The position numbers were made by a program, and so were the translations under genes. Shown here piece by piece: positions 8,401-17,704 of a stretch of 64,000 nt of DNA. The stretch's first letter is position 1. Every line of letters begins with the position of its first letter. The stretch spans positions 248,001 to 312,000 of the forward strand of contig CAWBST010000028.1 of the NCBI GenBank assembly GCA_963791495.1, given 5' to 3'. This DNA is from JAMXLO01 sp963791495. GTDB lineage: Bacteria; Pseudomonadota; Alphaproteobacteria; Acetobacterales; Acetobacteraceae. The notes beneath the pieces are model-generated. The model saw nothing but the letters and a program-made list of their open reading frames with translations. It did not search any database and had not been told where the DNA came from.

Positions 8401-10476
8401 CTGGCCGGCGGCACGCTGAAGGAGAACGCAGCCACCCCCGCTGGTCTCAATGTCGGGACCATCAGCGGCTTCGGCACATGGATCGGAAAGCTGACGAACG
8501 ACGGTACCGTCGTCGCCAGCGACGGCACACTGGAATTCGCAGGTTTGATCAACGGCACAGGGGGCATCACACTCGCCACCGGCAGCACGCTCAAACTGGA
8601 TGGTGCTGTCAGCGTCGGTCAATCGATAACATTCGGTTCCGGAACATCCGAGACCTTGATTCTGGGAGTGCCGGGAAGTGCGCTTTCCAATCCAATTCAA
8701 GATTTCGCCGACGGCGACCGGGTCGAATTCGGCAATGGCATGACGATCACAAAGGCCTCGGTCGTCAACAACAACACGATCGTGGCGAGCTTCATCTCCG
8801 GCGGCACAATGGGGACTTATGATCTGCTGAATGTCGGATTCGCTACGGCCTCCAGCGAGCTGCTGACCACCGGCATCGATGCGACTACGGGCGACAGCTA
8901 CATTCAGATGCTCCCCGCTATCGGCAGCGGGCCCGACACGCTGGTGCTCAGCATGTCGGAGGACGCCTACCTGGGCGACGCACAGTTCACCGTCGCGGTC
9001 GACGGCGTGCAGCTTGGCGGCACCTTCACCGCCGCGGCGCCACACTCATCTGGTGCCACACAGGAATTTGGCTTCAAGGGCGACTGGGCGCCCGGCGCAC
9101 ACAGCGTCACTGTGACATTCCTCAATGACGCGTGGGGCGGCACAGCCACCACGGATCGCAATCTCTACGTAGACGGCATAACCTACGAAGGCGCCAGCAC
9201 CGGCCAGGCCGCAACCTTCCTCAATACTGGTACCAAGGGCTTCAGGGTGACGGACGGTACGCCGCCCGCGACGGTCAGCACCGGCGATGGCTCCGACGTG
9301 CTGGTACTCAGCATGTCCGAGGACTATTACCAGGGTGATGCGCAGTTCACCGTTGCGGTCGATGGTCAGCAACTCGGCGGCACATTCACCGCGACGGCGC
9401 TGCACTCATCCAGCGCCACACAGGAATTCACCTTCAAAGGCGACTTCGGATCAGGACAGCACACGGTAGCAGTGGACTTCCTCAATGACGCGTGGGGCGG
9501 CACACCGACGACTGATCGCAACCTTTATGTGAACGACGTCACCTATGATGGGACGGATATCAAGCAGAACGCAGTGCTCCTTTGGACGGGAACCGCCCCT
9601 TTCCGGGTGACGATCAGCACGGCACCCGCACCCGTCACCTTTGGCAACGGCGCCGACACGCTGGTCCTCAGCATGTCGGAGGATTACTACCAAGGTGATG
9701 CGGAGTTCACCGTCTCCATCGACGGCAAACAACTCGGCAGCACCTTCACCACGACGGCGCTGCATTCGCCTGGAGCCACACAGGACTTCTCCTTCAGCGG
9801 CGACTTCGGCTCAGGTCAGCACACGATCTCGGTGGACTTCCTCAACGACGCATGGGCTGGCACGCCCGCAACTGACCGTAATCTCTATGTCAACGACATC
9901 GTCTACAATGGAACGGACACCCATCAGAACGCTGCATTCCTGACCACCGGCGCCAAGACCTTCGCCGTCTCCGGCGGCACAACTCCCGTGGTCAGTGAAA
10001 CGGGCGATCACGGGTCCCTGCAGGAGAATTTGTCGCGGACCGGAACGTATACACTGGGTGGTGATACCTTTGTGCTCCGCAGCGACAACGCTGCATCGGT
10101 CACGCTGGGGGCAGGGACCAGCCAGATCAACTTTATCGGTGCCAGTGCGATCACGCTGAGTGGAGGGTCAGGACAGGCCACTGTCACGGCTGATGCCGGC
10201 AGCAACAGCTTCGTCGCCGGCAAAGGCACTCTGAGCGTGACAGGAGGCGGCGGTTCGGATGCCTATGTTTACCACGCTGACAGCGGCGTCCTTACCATCG
10301 AGGATTTCGCGCTGGCCAAAGGCGACACATTGGCCTTGGACAACACGCTGCAAGGCTCACTGTCTCAGACGTCGGACGGCCAAGGCGGCATAATGCTGAG
10401 CTTCGGCGCGGCAGGCCACGAGGTCGACATTCGCGGCGTCGCTTCGCTGCCAGGCAACAGCATCCTGTGGGCATGA
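5454..10476 (+). CDS. Giant glycine-rich beta-helix repeat protein with three CBM60-like modules, frame-shifted near 6780
   Basis: Two long reading frames (5454 to about 6780, and about 6781 to 10476) join into one protein of about 1673 residues if one G of the GGGG run at 6777-6780 is removed; the repeat pattern then continues unbroken as TVSG-RGAVLDTGGNALQIGG. Residues from about 150 to 1080 are imperfect repeats of about 20 residues (GGxGxxTLxVxxGGxV), as in beta-helical surface proteins. Residues 1159-1518 are three tandem modules (LVLSMSED..., FLNDAWGG..., DRNLYV), which resemble CBM60-type calcium-dependent xylan-binding domains. The last 155 residues include a GGGGSDAYVYHADSG stretch reminiscent of type I secreted proteins. 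There is no N-terminal signal peptide (start MTLWTGAQSTDLG) and no autotransporter barrel, so type I secretion is the likeliest export route, by inference. A GAGGGG ribosome-binding site precedes 5454. Surface adhesion or polysaccharide binding is plausible but unproven. Confidence 0.7.
8929..10008 (+). repeat. Three tandem 360-bp in-frame repeats (CBM60-like modules)
   Basis: The sequence CTGGT-CTCAGCATGTC recurs at 8941, 9301 and 9661, and CTCAA-GACGC-TGGG recurs at 9121, 9481 and 9841. The period is therefore exactly 360 bases (120 codons) three times. Units are approximately 8929-9288, 9289-9648 and 9649-10008. Units 2 and 3 are closer to each other (SEDYYQGDA) than to unit 1 (SEDAYLGDA). 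Duplication with some later divergence explains the pattern. Confidence 0.9.
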
Positions 10477-10544
10477 CGTAAATCCAGGCGGATGGGAGAA
10501 TGACAATGTCGATTCCGCCAGTCGCTGCGGCCGCCGCACGTATT

Positions 10545-10574
10545 CCTGAAAGCCCACGCGAAATCGCTTTCAGG
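10545..10574 (+). terminator. Hairpin between convergent genes
   Basis: CCTGAAAGC (10545-10553) and GCTTTCAGG (10566-10574) form a perfect nine-pair stem with a 12-base loop, 69 bases after the giant gene stop and before the 3' end of the convergent DUF3293 gene. The U-tract is weak in both directions. It probably ends transcription of one or both converging units. Confidence 0.45.
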
Positions 10575-10630
10575 TGGTTCAGCGAAGGTTCACGATTTTC
10601 AGGTTGTCAGCCTGTCCGGCAAATAGTTCA

Positions 10631-10990
10631 TCATACCAGCCCAAGTTGCACCCTCTCACCTCGGCGCAGCTCGACAACAGCGCGTTGACGGAACCGAAAG
10701 GCAAGCCGGACAACGGGCCGCGGGTCGCCGGCCACCAGCAGCATCGGCTCATGCCAGCGACGCAGTGATCCCGCCGCGTCGACCACCCTGAAGCGCCGCA
10801 GGCGCTGTCGAAGCCGTTGCTGCATACGCCTGTTCCACCCATCCGGCATGCGCCGCGACCGCGGGTTCCACGCGGTGACAAGCGTCGCACTTCGCGCGCC
10901 CAGCCGCGCGAACAGTGCATTCGGTGCGCGACGCCCGATAGCGATATCGAATCCTCCGGCGCTGTACCGTGTCAGACGATAGGCGCGCAA
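10631..10990 (-). CDS. DUF3293 family protein
   Basis: A 119-residue basic protein with the DUF3293 pattern: an N-terminal AYRLTRYSAGGFDIAIGR, then FARLGARSATLVTAWNPRSRR and a C-terminal PMLLVAGDP segment. The family is of unknown function and members are usually 120-150 residues. It lies just downstream of rodA on the same strand and may be the last gene of the cell-elongation operon. The identification comes from the conserved TAWNPxSRxxP stretch. I cannot offer a role. Confidence 0.75.
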   Translation of the reverse strand: MRAYRLTRYSAGGFDIAIGRRAPNALFARLGARSATLVTAWNPRSRRMPDGWNRRMQQRLRQRLRRFRVVDAAGSLRRWHEPMLLVAGDPRPVVRLAFRFRQRAVVELRRGERVQLGLV

Positions 10991-11009
10991 CAGACGCGGT
11001 GGGATTGGC

Positions 11010-12155
11010 TCAGACAGCGTTGCGCGCCTCGCTGAACTCCACGTCGCGATGTACGTGCACCGACATCAGCAAACCAAACCCGACCATCACCATGATCATC
11101 GCCGAACCGCCATGCGACACCAGCGGCAATGGCACGCCACCCACCGGGATCGCGCCCATCACCATGGCGATGTTGACGAACACGTAGAGGAAGAAATTGC
11201 TGGCGATGCCGAATGCGACCAGACGACCGAACTGGTGCCGGCAGCGCAGCGCGATCGCCATGCCGCCAAGAACGATCAGGCCCAGCAGCACCATCATCGC
11301 CACGGCGCCCACGAAGCCGAACTCCTCGCCGATCATGGTGAAGATGAAGTCGGTCTGCTTTTCCGGCAGGAAATCCAGATGCCCCTGCGTGCCCTGCAGG
11401 AACCCCTTCCCCCACATCCCACCCGAGCCAAGCGCGATCTTCGACTGGATGATGTTGTAGCCGGCACCGAGGGGATCGCTCTCGGGACTGAGGAACGTGT
11501 CGATCCGCGCGCGCTGATAATCGTGCAGCCGGCCATAGACCAGATGCGCCGCGAACGGCACCGGCAGCGCCACGAACAGGAACTTCCACCAGCGCACGCC
11601 GGCGGCGAAGAACATGGCGGCACCCAACGCCGCGGTGATCACCGCCGTGCCGAGATTGGGCTCCTTCACGATCAGCCCCACCGGCACCAGCACTGCGATC
11701 ACCGGCGGGATCAGGAACAGCGGATTGCCGATCCGCTCCCACGACGCGCGATGGAACCACGACGCCAGCACCAGAACGAGAGCGATCTTCATCAGTTCCG
11801 ACGGCTGGAGCTGCAACCCGCCCAGTTCGATCCAGCGTTGCGCCCCCTTGCCGACAACGCCGTACCGCATCACCAGCACCAGCAGCACCAACGCAACAAA
11901 ATAACTCGGCCAGGCCAGACGCGCGATGAAGCGAATATCGACGAGTGCGATGCCGATCATCAGTACCAGCCCTGTCGCGAACCGCAGCACGTGACGCGAA
12001 GCATACGGCTCCGCCGCACCACCCGCGGCACTGTACAGCGCGGCATACCCGACGCCGGCCAACGCGCACAGCAGCACAACGTACAGCCAGCTCACGTGCC
12101 AGATCTTGGCGCCGATGCCGAACGACGTATCGCGCCAGAGCCGCCCTTCCCTCAT
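11010..12155 (-). CDS. rodA: Rod shape-determining SEDS protein RodA (peptidoglycan glycosyltransferase)
   Basis: A 381-residue polytopic SEDS-family membrane protein. Hallmarks include the first membrane segment (SWLYVVLLCALAGVGYAAL), QPSELMKIALVLVLASWFH, the loop sequence LSPESDPLGAGYNIIQSKIA with GMWGKGFLQGTQGHLDFLPE, and the C-terminal PLVSHGGSAMI motif. RodA polymerises glycan strands for side-wall growth with the transpeptidase PBP2, encoded just upstream. Length and motifs are complete. It is the fourth gene of mreC-mreD-mrdA-rodA. Confidence 0.96.
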   Translation of the reverse strand: MREGRLWRDTSFGIGAKIWHVSWLYVVLLCALAGVGYAALYSAAGGAAEPYASRHVLRFATGLVLMIGIALVDIRFIARLAWPSYFVALVLLVLVMRYGVVGKGAQRWIELGGLQLQPSELMKIALVLVLASWFHRASWERIGNPLFLIPPVIAVLVPVGLIVKEPNLGTAVITAALGAAMFFAAGVRWWKFLFVALPVPFAAHLVYGRLHDYQRARIDTFLSPESDPLGAGYNIIQSKIALGSGGMWGKGFLQGTQGHLDFLPEKQTDFIFTMIGEEFGFVGAVAMMVLLGLIVLGGMAIALRCRHQFGRLVAFGIASNFFLYVFVNIAMVMGAIPVGGVPLPLVSHGGSAMIMVMVGFGLLMSVHVHRDVEFSEARNAV

Positions 12156-12177
12156 GTGCGATTTCGGGCCAATGCCA

Positions 12178-14049
12178 TCATCGCGCCGCCTCCCGCTGGG
12201 CGACCCGGGCGGCAGGCAATTCGTCGCGTCCAGCGGGATCGCGCTGCAACGCGGCGGTCATGATGTCGCGCGCGATCGGCGCGGCTGCTGCGGCGCCGGC
12301 GTTGCCATGCTCGACCACCACCGAAACCGCGTAGCGCGGTTCATTATACGGTGCATAGGCCACGAACAACGCGTGCGGCCGGAACTCCCAGGGCAGCTTC
12401 GAACTGTCGAAGTGTCCTCCTTCGCGCTGCTCGCGCGACACACGCCGCACCTGCGACGAGCCGGTCTTGCCCGCCATCTGCCAGCGCTGATCGGGCAGCC
12501 TCGCCGACGGCGCGGTGCCCCCCGGCTCGTTCACCACCGCCCACATCCCGTCACGCGCGACATGCAGCGAACGGTCGGCCAAATCCATGCTCGGCCAGTC
12601 GTCCGGCCGTGATCCCGGTTGCAGTACGCCACCCATCTTGCGCGTCAGATGCGGCACCACCGCGCGCCCGGTTGCGATGCGCGCGGCATAGGTCGCGAGC
12701 TGCAACGGCGTGACCTGTATATACCCCTGCCCGATCCCAGCCACGACCGTGTCGCCGGCGTTCCATGGATGGCCCTGACCGATGCGCCATTCGCGCGTCG
12801 GCATGAAGCCCGGGCGCGCACCGGGAAGGTCGATCGCCAGCTCGGTTCCCAGACCAAGCCGGTTCGCCATCGCCGCGATGTGGTCGATCCCGACGCGCCG
12901 CGCCGTCTCATAGAAGTACACGTCGCAGCTGTTCTTCAGCCCGCCGCGCAGATCCAGCGTGCCGTGCCCGCCATTGCGCCAGCAGTGGAATCGCGCATTG
13001 CCGAGATCGAAATAGCCAGGACAATGCACGGTATCACCCGGCGAGATGATCCGCGCCTCCAGTCCTGCCATCGCCACCGCCATCTTGAAGGTCGACCCAG
13101 GCGCATACAGACCCGCAGTCGCGCGGTTGAGCAGCGGCGTGCGCTTGTCCTGCGACCACTCGGCCCACTGTGCCTGCGACACGCCGGCATTGAACAGCGA
13201 CGGATCGAACGACGGGTTGGTGCCCATCGCCAGCACCTCGCCATTGCGGCAATCGAGCACCACGGCGCTCGCGCTTTCATCGCCGAGCCGGCTTAGCACC
13301 GTCTGCTGCAGTCCGACATCGATGGTGAGGCGGACCTCCTCACCCGGCATGCCCTCCTGGCGATCCAGTTCGCGGATGACCCGTCCCAGCGCGTTCACCT
13401 CGAGCTGCACCGCGCCCGCGCTGCCGCGCAGGTCGCGATCGTGCTCCTTCTCCAGCCCGGCGCGTCCCACCCTGATGCCAGGCAGCGACAGTTCGGCATC
13501 ACCGGCGACATCTGCCTCGGAGGGCGGCGCAACGTAGCCCACGACATGCGCGAGCTGTTCGCCATACGGATACATCCGCGTGGTGCCGACATCGATCAGG
13601 ATGCCGGGCAGATCCGGCGCATGCACCTCGATTGCCGCCATGTCGTCCCAGCTCAGGAACTCGCGCACCATGATCGGGATGAAGCGGCGATTGCGCCGCA
13701 GCTCCCGTTCGATGCGCGCCCGCTCGTAATCGGCCAGCGGCACGATGTGGGAAAAGTTGTCGAGCGTCGCCGTCGTGTCGCTGGTCTTCTCGGCCACCAG
13801 CAGAGCGCGCCAGTTCAGCCGGTTGCCGGCCACCACGGTGCCGAGCCGATCCAGCATCCGCCCGCGCGGCGGCGCGATCAGCCGCGTGCTGACCCGGTTC
13901 TCCTCGGCCAGCGTCGCGTAGCGCGCGCCCTCGACCACCTGAACCTGGTAGAGCCGCGCTGCCAGCCCGCCGAGAGCCGCCACCTGTGCGCCCATCATCA
14001 GCAGCGCACGACGCGTGAAGACGCCGCCGTGGTGGCTATCGCGCTGCAT
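12178..14049 (-). CDS. mrdA: Penicillin-binding protein 2 (elongation transpeptidase)
   Basis: A 623-residue class B PBP. The N-terminal membrane anchor is RALLMMGAQVAALGGLAARL. The pedestal and dimerisation domain follows (APPRGRMLDRLGTVVAGN), then the transpeptidase domain with the catalytic STFK (Ser319), an SxN-type SCD motif and KTG (Lys528). It cross-links peptidoglycan during side-wall elongation together with RodA. The ATG at 14049 overlaps the mreD stop by one base (TGATG); longer starts in frame would run into mreD and are not supported. It is intact despite the frameshift in the neighbouring mreC. Confidence 0.96.
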   Translation of the reverse strand: MQRDSHHGGVFTRRALLMMGAQVAALGGLAARLYQVQVVEGARYATLAEENRVSTRLIAPPRGRMLDRLGTVVAGNRLNWRALLVAEKTSDTTATLDNFSHIVPLADYERARIERELRRNRRFIPIMVREFLSWDDMAAIEVHAPDLPGILIDVGTTRMYPYGEQLAHVVGYVAPPSEADVAGDAELSLPGIRVGRAGLEKEHDRDLRGSAGAVQLEVNALGRVIRELDRQEGMPGEEVRLTIDVGLQQTVLSRLGDESASAVVLDCRNGEVLAMGTNPSFDPSLFNAGVSQAQWAEWSQDKRTPLLNRATAGLYAPGSTFKMAVAMAGLEARIISPGDTVHCPGYFDLGNARFHCWRNGGHGTLDLRGGLKNSCDVYFYETARRVGIDHIAAMANRLGLGTELAIDLPGARPGFMPTREWRIGQGHPWNAGDTVVAGIGQGYIQVTPLQLATYAARIATGRAVVPHLTRKMGGVLQPGSRPDDWPSMDLADRSLHVARDGMWAVVNEPGGTAPSARLPDQRWQMAGKTGSSQVRRVSREQREGGHFDSSKLPWEFRPHALFVAYAPYNEPRYAVSVVVEHGNAGAAAAAPIARDIMTAALQRDPAGRDELPAARVAQREAAR

Positions 14050-14603
14050 CAGGCGCGCTCCGGGTCGGCAACGGTGCGGTGTGCGCGGATGAGCGGGATG
14101 GCGAGCGCCGGATACAGTGCAGCGGTCAGCAACGCCTGGAACAGCGCGGGACCGACCGGCAGCAGACGGAACACCAGCACCGCGGTCAGCACCCACCCAA
14201 GTGCCGCGGCGCCAACGGCGAAGCCGGCGAACGCCAGCCAGGCCGAAACGAACCCCTGGCGCATCAGGACCTCGCGCCACCGCACCGCCAGTCCGTGCGC
14301 GGTCAGCAGCGTCAGCGTGCCCACACCCAGAGGCAGATACCCGAGCAGATCGAACAGCAGTCCCACCAAGAACACCACCGGCGGGGGCATCGCGCCGGGC
14401 CGGAACAGCGACCAGAAATACACGCAGGCCAGCGTGACCGCGGGCAGCATCGCCGCCTGATCCGCGATCCCCATGGGCGCCTCGGCCAGCAGCATCAGCA
14501 GCACCGTGCATCCCGCCGGGAACGCGTATCGCGCCGCCTTGTCGAGACGTCGCCCCAGCGTCGCCCGCGGCCGGATGCCGGGCGTCTGGTTGGCGCGCGC
14601 CAT
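14049..14603 (-). CDS. mreD: Rod shape-determining protein MreD
   Basis: A 184-residue hydrophobic protein with five or six predicted membrane segments, including LPAVTLACVYFWSLFRP, VVFLVGLLFDLLGYLPLG and FQALLTAALYPALAIPLI. The motif around GLLFDLLGYLPLG is typical of alphaproteobacterial MreD. MreD is part of the elongasome, linking MreC to RodA/PBP2. The start overlaps the mreC stop (ATGA) and the stop overlaps the mrdA start. Identification rests on topology, the motif and operon position. Confidence 0.93.
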   Translation of the reverse strand: MARANQTPGIRPRATLGRRLDKAARYAFPAGCTVLLMLLAEAPMGIADQAAMLPAVTLACVYFWSLFRPGAMPPPVVFLVGLLFDLLGYLPLGVGTLTLLTAHGLAVRWREVLMRQGFVSAWLAFAGFAVGAAALGWVLTAVLVFRLLPVGPALFQALLTAALYPALAIPLIRAHRTVADPERA

Positions 14604-15467
14604 CAGCGTCCCCGCCGCTCAGGCAGGCGCCCAGGCGCTTCGGGCGCCGCCATCTCGGTCAGCCCGTAGTCGAAGATGCGCACCACCTCGAGGCGATCGA
14701 GCAGCGCCGCCGGCATCACCTCGGGCACCTTGGCGGCGGAAAAATGCACCGTGCCGACCGGCAGGTTGGCCGGGAAGGCGCTGGCCTCCGTCCCGGTGAC
14801 AACCCGCTCGCCCTCCTGTGGCATGCTGCCTTCCGCCCAGTAGACCAGGCGCGGTCGCGGCCCATCGGTGCCGATCAGGATGGCGTGGCCGTGCGAGTTC
14901 TCCAGCACCACCGGAATGCGGCTGTTCATGTCCGTGATCAGCAGCACCCGCGCGGTGCGTGCGCCGACCTCGGTGACGCGCCCGACCAGGCCGCGTTCGT
15001 CGAGCGCAATCTCGCCCTTGCGGATGCCATGGTTCGGCCCGACCGACAGCAGCACGGCCCTGGCGTAGATGCCGCCGGCGTCCGCGACCACGCGCGCGGT
15101 GACGTAGGAAGGCGCCGGGTCGGGGATCCAATGCAGGTTGGCCTTGAGCCGCTGGTTCTCGGCATCGAGCGCCAGCGCAATCGACTGCCAGCGGCGCAGT
15201 TGCTCGTTCTCCGCGCGCAGCCGGACGTTCTCGGCGCTGACGTCCCACAGGCCGGTCGCGCCGGCGACGGTATCGCGCGCGGCACCGAGAGGCCCGGCGA
15301 GCGCCGCATAGATCGGCACCAACGCGTCGGCCAGCGCCATGCGCGCATGCTCGGCCAGCAGCGCATCGGCCTTGCCAAGCAGCATCAGGCCGAAGGTGGC
15401 CGCGACCAGGTACAGGCAGCGTCAGCTTTCCCAGTGCCTGCCGCGCCTGGATGGAGAGACGGATCAC
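14603..15467 (-). CDS. mreC: Rod shape-determining protein MreC, reading frame broken near 15410
   Basis: From about 15385 to 14603 the frame encodes the MreC coiled coil (ENVRLRAENEQLRRW) and the beta-domain (LVGRVTEVGARTARVLLITD, GEIALDERG). The expected N-terminal cytosolic tail and membrane segment are in another frame: starting GTG at 15467 gives MIRLSIQARQALGKLTLPV, and removing one G of the pair at 15409-15410 continues as LVAATFGLMLLGKADALL, a proper membrane helix. The repaired protein is about 287 residues, normal for MreC. A shorter protein starting at 15385 would lack the membrane anchor. mreB, usually just upstream, is absent here. Sequencing error is likely because mreC is normally essential in rods. 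Confidence 0.9.
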
Positions 15468-15794
15468 GGGCTACCGCTCTGTCGTCGGGTGCGGCGGAAT
15501 ATAGCCGGATGTGGGGGAGAATGCTGGGAAAAATGGCGCCACACGGCAGAAACGAGACAAGGGTCCCCCACTAGGTCTGGCGTTCGCCCTGGCTAACGAA
15601 CCGCGCAACCGCTGTTGCTTTGCGCATTTTATCTTTCCTTGAACGGAATATACCTTCTAAGATACGATTTGTGTCCGCCGCGTCGCATTAACGCCATGGC
15701 AATACAGCATCGGGCCTATATCAGGTTGTTGACCCCGTCGACACGGAACGAAGGCAGTTCCGCACAGGACAACTGTGACGACAAGGGAAACGCG
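15468..15794. other. Divergent intergenic region between mreC and an exported-protein gene
   Basis: This 327-base stretch must hold the mreC operon promoter (minus) and that of the gene at 15795 (plus). A TATATT hexamer on the minus strand (15503-15498), 30 bases before the mreC start, could be a -10 element, but no good -35 lies 16-18 bases upstream. The part at 15625-15685 is AT-richer than its surroundings. No convincing gene is visible. Confidence 0.4.
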
Positions 15795-16184
15795 ATGCTC
15801 GCAATCAGGCTGCAGGCTACTCTTCTAGCCACCACTGTGGTGCTCGGTATCGCGGTCATGGCGAACGCTGCGCCCCCCGCCGGCCAGCCGATCGATCCAG
15901 ATATGAGCAAGTGGTACCAAAGTCTGAAGCAGCCTGGCACTGGTGCCGGGTGCTGCTCTGTTGCCGACTGCAGGCCCTATAACTCTCGTATTGTGGGTAG
16001 TCACTACGAAATCCTGGACCACCAGCGATGGTTAGTTGTGCCCGACAATGTCGTTTTGCACCGCGAAAACAAGGCCGGCGCTGCGATCGCCTGCCTGCAG
16101 ACACAGTGGAACTATGGCTTCGGGCCTCCGCCGGCAGGCTTCTCGCCGGACATCCTGTGCTTCATACCCGGTCCGGAAGTCTGA
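15795..16184 (+). CDS. Small exported cysteine-containing protein of unknown function
   Basis: A 129-residue protein with a clear Sec signal peptide (MLAIRLQATLLATTVVLGIA, cut after ANA-A). The mature part has a paired-cysteine GAGCCSVADC segment plus two further cysteines (IACLQTQWNYGF, ILCFIPGPEV), suggesting disulfides in the periplasm. I recognise it as a recurrent uncharacterised family in Acetobacteraceae and Rhizobiales. The ATG at 15795 follows an AAGGGA ribosome-binding site, whereas upstream in-frame starts would bury the signal peptide. No function can be assigned. Confidence 0.75.
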   Translation: MLAIRLQATLLATTVVLGIAVMANAAPPAGQPIDPDMSKWYQSLKQPGTGAGCCSVADCRPYNSRIVGSHYEILDHQRWLVVPDNVVLHRENKAGAAIACLQTQWNYGFGPPPAGFSPDILCFIPGPEV

Positions 16185-16283
16185 TCACTACGCTTTCCTG
16201 CTGGCGCAGCGGACCGCGTTTACAATCCTGAACCCTGATGCCGAAGGCGCTCGAGCAACGCGGCTTGCGACTATAGATAAAGT

Positions 16284-16323
16284 CCTCCCCCTCCCCTTGC
16301 GGGAGGGGGCTGGGGGGAGGGGG
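16284..16323. repeat. REP-like palindromic element
   Basis: A C-rich arm (CCTCCCCCTCCCC), a TTGC loop and G-rich arms (GGGAGGGGG...GGGGGGAGGGGG) form an imperfect palindrome between the exported-protein gene and the DUF445 gene. A close relative lies at 19165-19202, and related but shorter elements lie at 39903 and 62293. Dispersed elements of this type are common between genes in alphaproteobacteria and may act as transcription terminators. Confidence 0.7.
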
Positions 16324-16378
16324 CGACGCCACCCCCGCCCTTGCCATCAGCACCGCCCATCGCAACGCTCAGCCCCGC

Positions 16379-17653
16379 ATGATCTCCCCAGCCGACCCCG
16401 ACGCCGAAGCCCGGCGCACGCTCCACCGCCACCGGGTCTTCGCCACTGGCCTCCTCGTCCTGATGGCCGCCCTCACCCTGGCCACCTACGCCCTCCCCGA
16501 GAGCACAGCCATCGACCTCCTCCAGGCCGCCGCCAAGGCCGGCTTCGTCGGCGGCATCGCCGACTGGTTCGCGGTTACCGCGCTATTCCGCCACCCTCTC
16601 GGCGTCCCAATCCCTCACACCGCCATCATCCCGCGCCAGAAGGAGCGCCTCGGCGCCGCCCTCGGCCGCTTCGTCGCCACCCACGTGTTCACCGAGGACG
16701 AGGTCGCCGGCGTGCTGGCCCGCCTCGACCTGCCCGGCATCCTGCGCCGCTTCCTCGCCGACCCCGTCTCCGCCCGCCCTGCCGCGGTCGCGCTCGCCGC
16801 CATGCTGCCGCGCATCCTCGCCACCGTGGAGGACGGCCGTGCCCGCCGCCTCGTCGCCCGCATCGTGCCGCGCATCCTGGGTGGCCCTGGCGCCGGCCAG
16901 GTCGTAGCCCGCGCGCTGCACAGTCTCGTCGAGGGTGGCCGCCACCAGGAGGTATTCGGCTTCATCCTCGGCCAACTCCGCGACCTTCTAGCGGCCAAGG
17001 AAGACGCCCTGCGCATCGCCATCGAGGAACGGGTGCGCGAGCAGGGCGGCCGCCTGGTCGGCTGGGCCCTCGGCGCCTCGATCGCGCGGCGCGTCCTGGC
17101 AACGGTGAACGGCGAGCTCGACAAGATGAGCCCCGACGGCTCGGACTTGCGCGCCGCCTTCGACGAGTGGGTGCGCCGCGAGATCGCCCGCCTGGAGGAG
17201 GATCCGGCGCGCACCGCAGAACTCGGCGCCGCGATCCGCCGGGTCGCGGCGCACGAGACGGTTCAGGCCTGGCTATGGGACGTCTGGGCGCGGCTGCGCC
17301 TTGCATTGGAAGCCGACGCAGCGCGGCCCACCGGACGTACCGTCGCTACCATCGAGGGTGCGCTGGCCAATGTCGGCGCCATGCTGGAAGCCGACCCAAC
17401 GGCGCGCGAGCGGGTGCATGGCGCGGTGGAGGCCGTGGTCAGCAGCCTGCTGCCGTCTGCGCAGGTGCGGCTGGCAGAGTTTATCGGCCAGGTGGTGGCG
17501 AACTGGGACACCGCCAAGATCGTCACGCGGCTGGAGTTGAGCGTCGGCAAGGACCTGCAATACGTGCGGGTGAACGGCACGCTGGTTGGCTTCCTGGTCG
17601 GCGGACTGCTCTATTGGACGCTGCGGGCGACCTTTGGTCATGTCAGCTTCTGA
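16379..17653 (+). CDS. DUF445 family membrane protein
   Basis: A 424-residue protein with one N-terminal membrane segment (FATGLLVLMAALTLATYAL) and one at the C-terminus (VGFLVGGLLYWTLRATFGHV), flanking a long helical region. The family signature is GFVGGIADWFAVTALFRHP followed by IPHTAIIPRQKERLGAALGRF. DUF445 (YjiN-like) proteins are inner-membrane proteins of unknown function. Length and topology are complete. It starts at ATG 16379 just after the REP-like element and is followed 51 bases later by the rhodanese gene on the same strand. Confidence 0.9.
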   Translation: MISPADPDAEARRTLHRHRVFATGLLVLMAALTLATYALPESTAIDLLQAAAKAGFVGGIADWFAVTALFRHPLGVPIPHTAIIPRQKERLGAALGRFVATHVFTEDEVAGVLARLDLPGILRRFLADPVSARPAAVALAAMLPRILATVEDGRARRLVARIVPRILGGPGAGQVVARALHSLVEGGRHQEVFGFILGQLRDLLAAKEDALRIAIEERVREQGGRLVGWALGASIARRVLATVNGELDKMSPDGSDLRAAFDEWVRREIARLEEDPARTAELGAAIRRVAAHETVQAWLWDVWARLRLALEADAARPTGRTVATIEGALANVGAMLEADPTARERVHGAVEAVVSSLLPSAQVRLAEFIGQVVANWDTAKIVTRLELSVGKDLQYVRVNGTLVGFLVGGLLYWTLRATFGHVSF

Positions 17654-17704
17654 TTGGACGATTGGCAGGCTAGAGTGCCCCACGTAACAAAGGGGAGAAG
17701 TCGG

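Noticed and set aside
5709..8594. Several long minus-strand reading frames rich in Pro/Val/Ala
   Set aside because: They are mirror frames of the Gly-rich repeat gene, have no ribosome-binding sites and share the repeat periodicity of the real gene.
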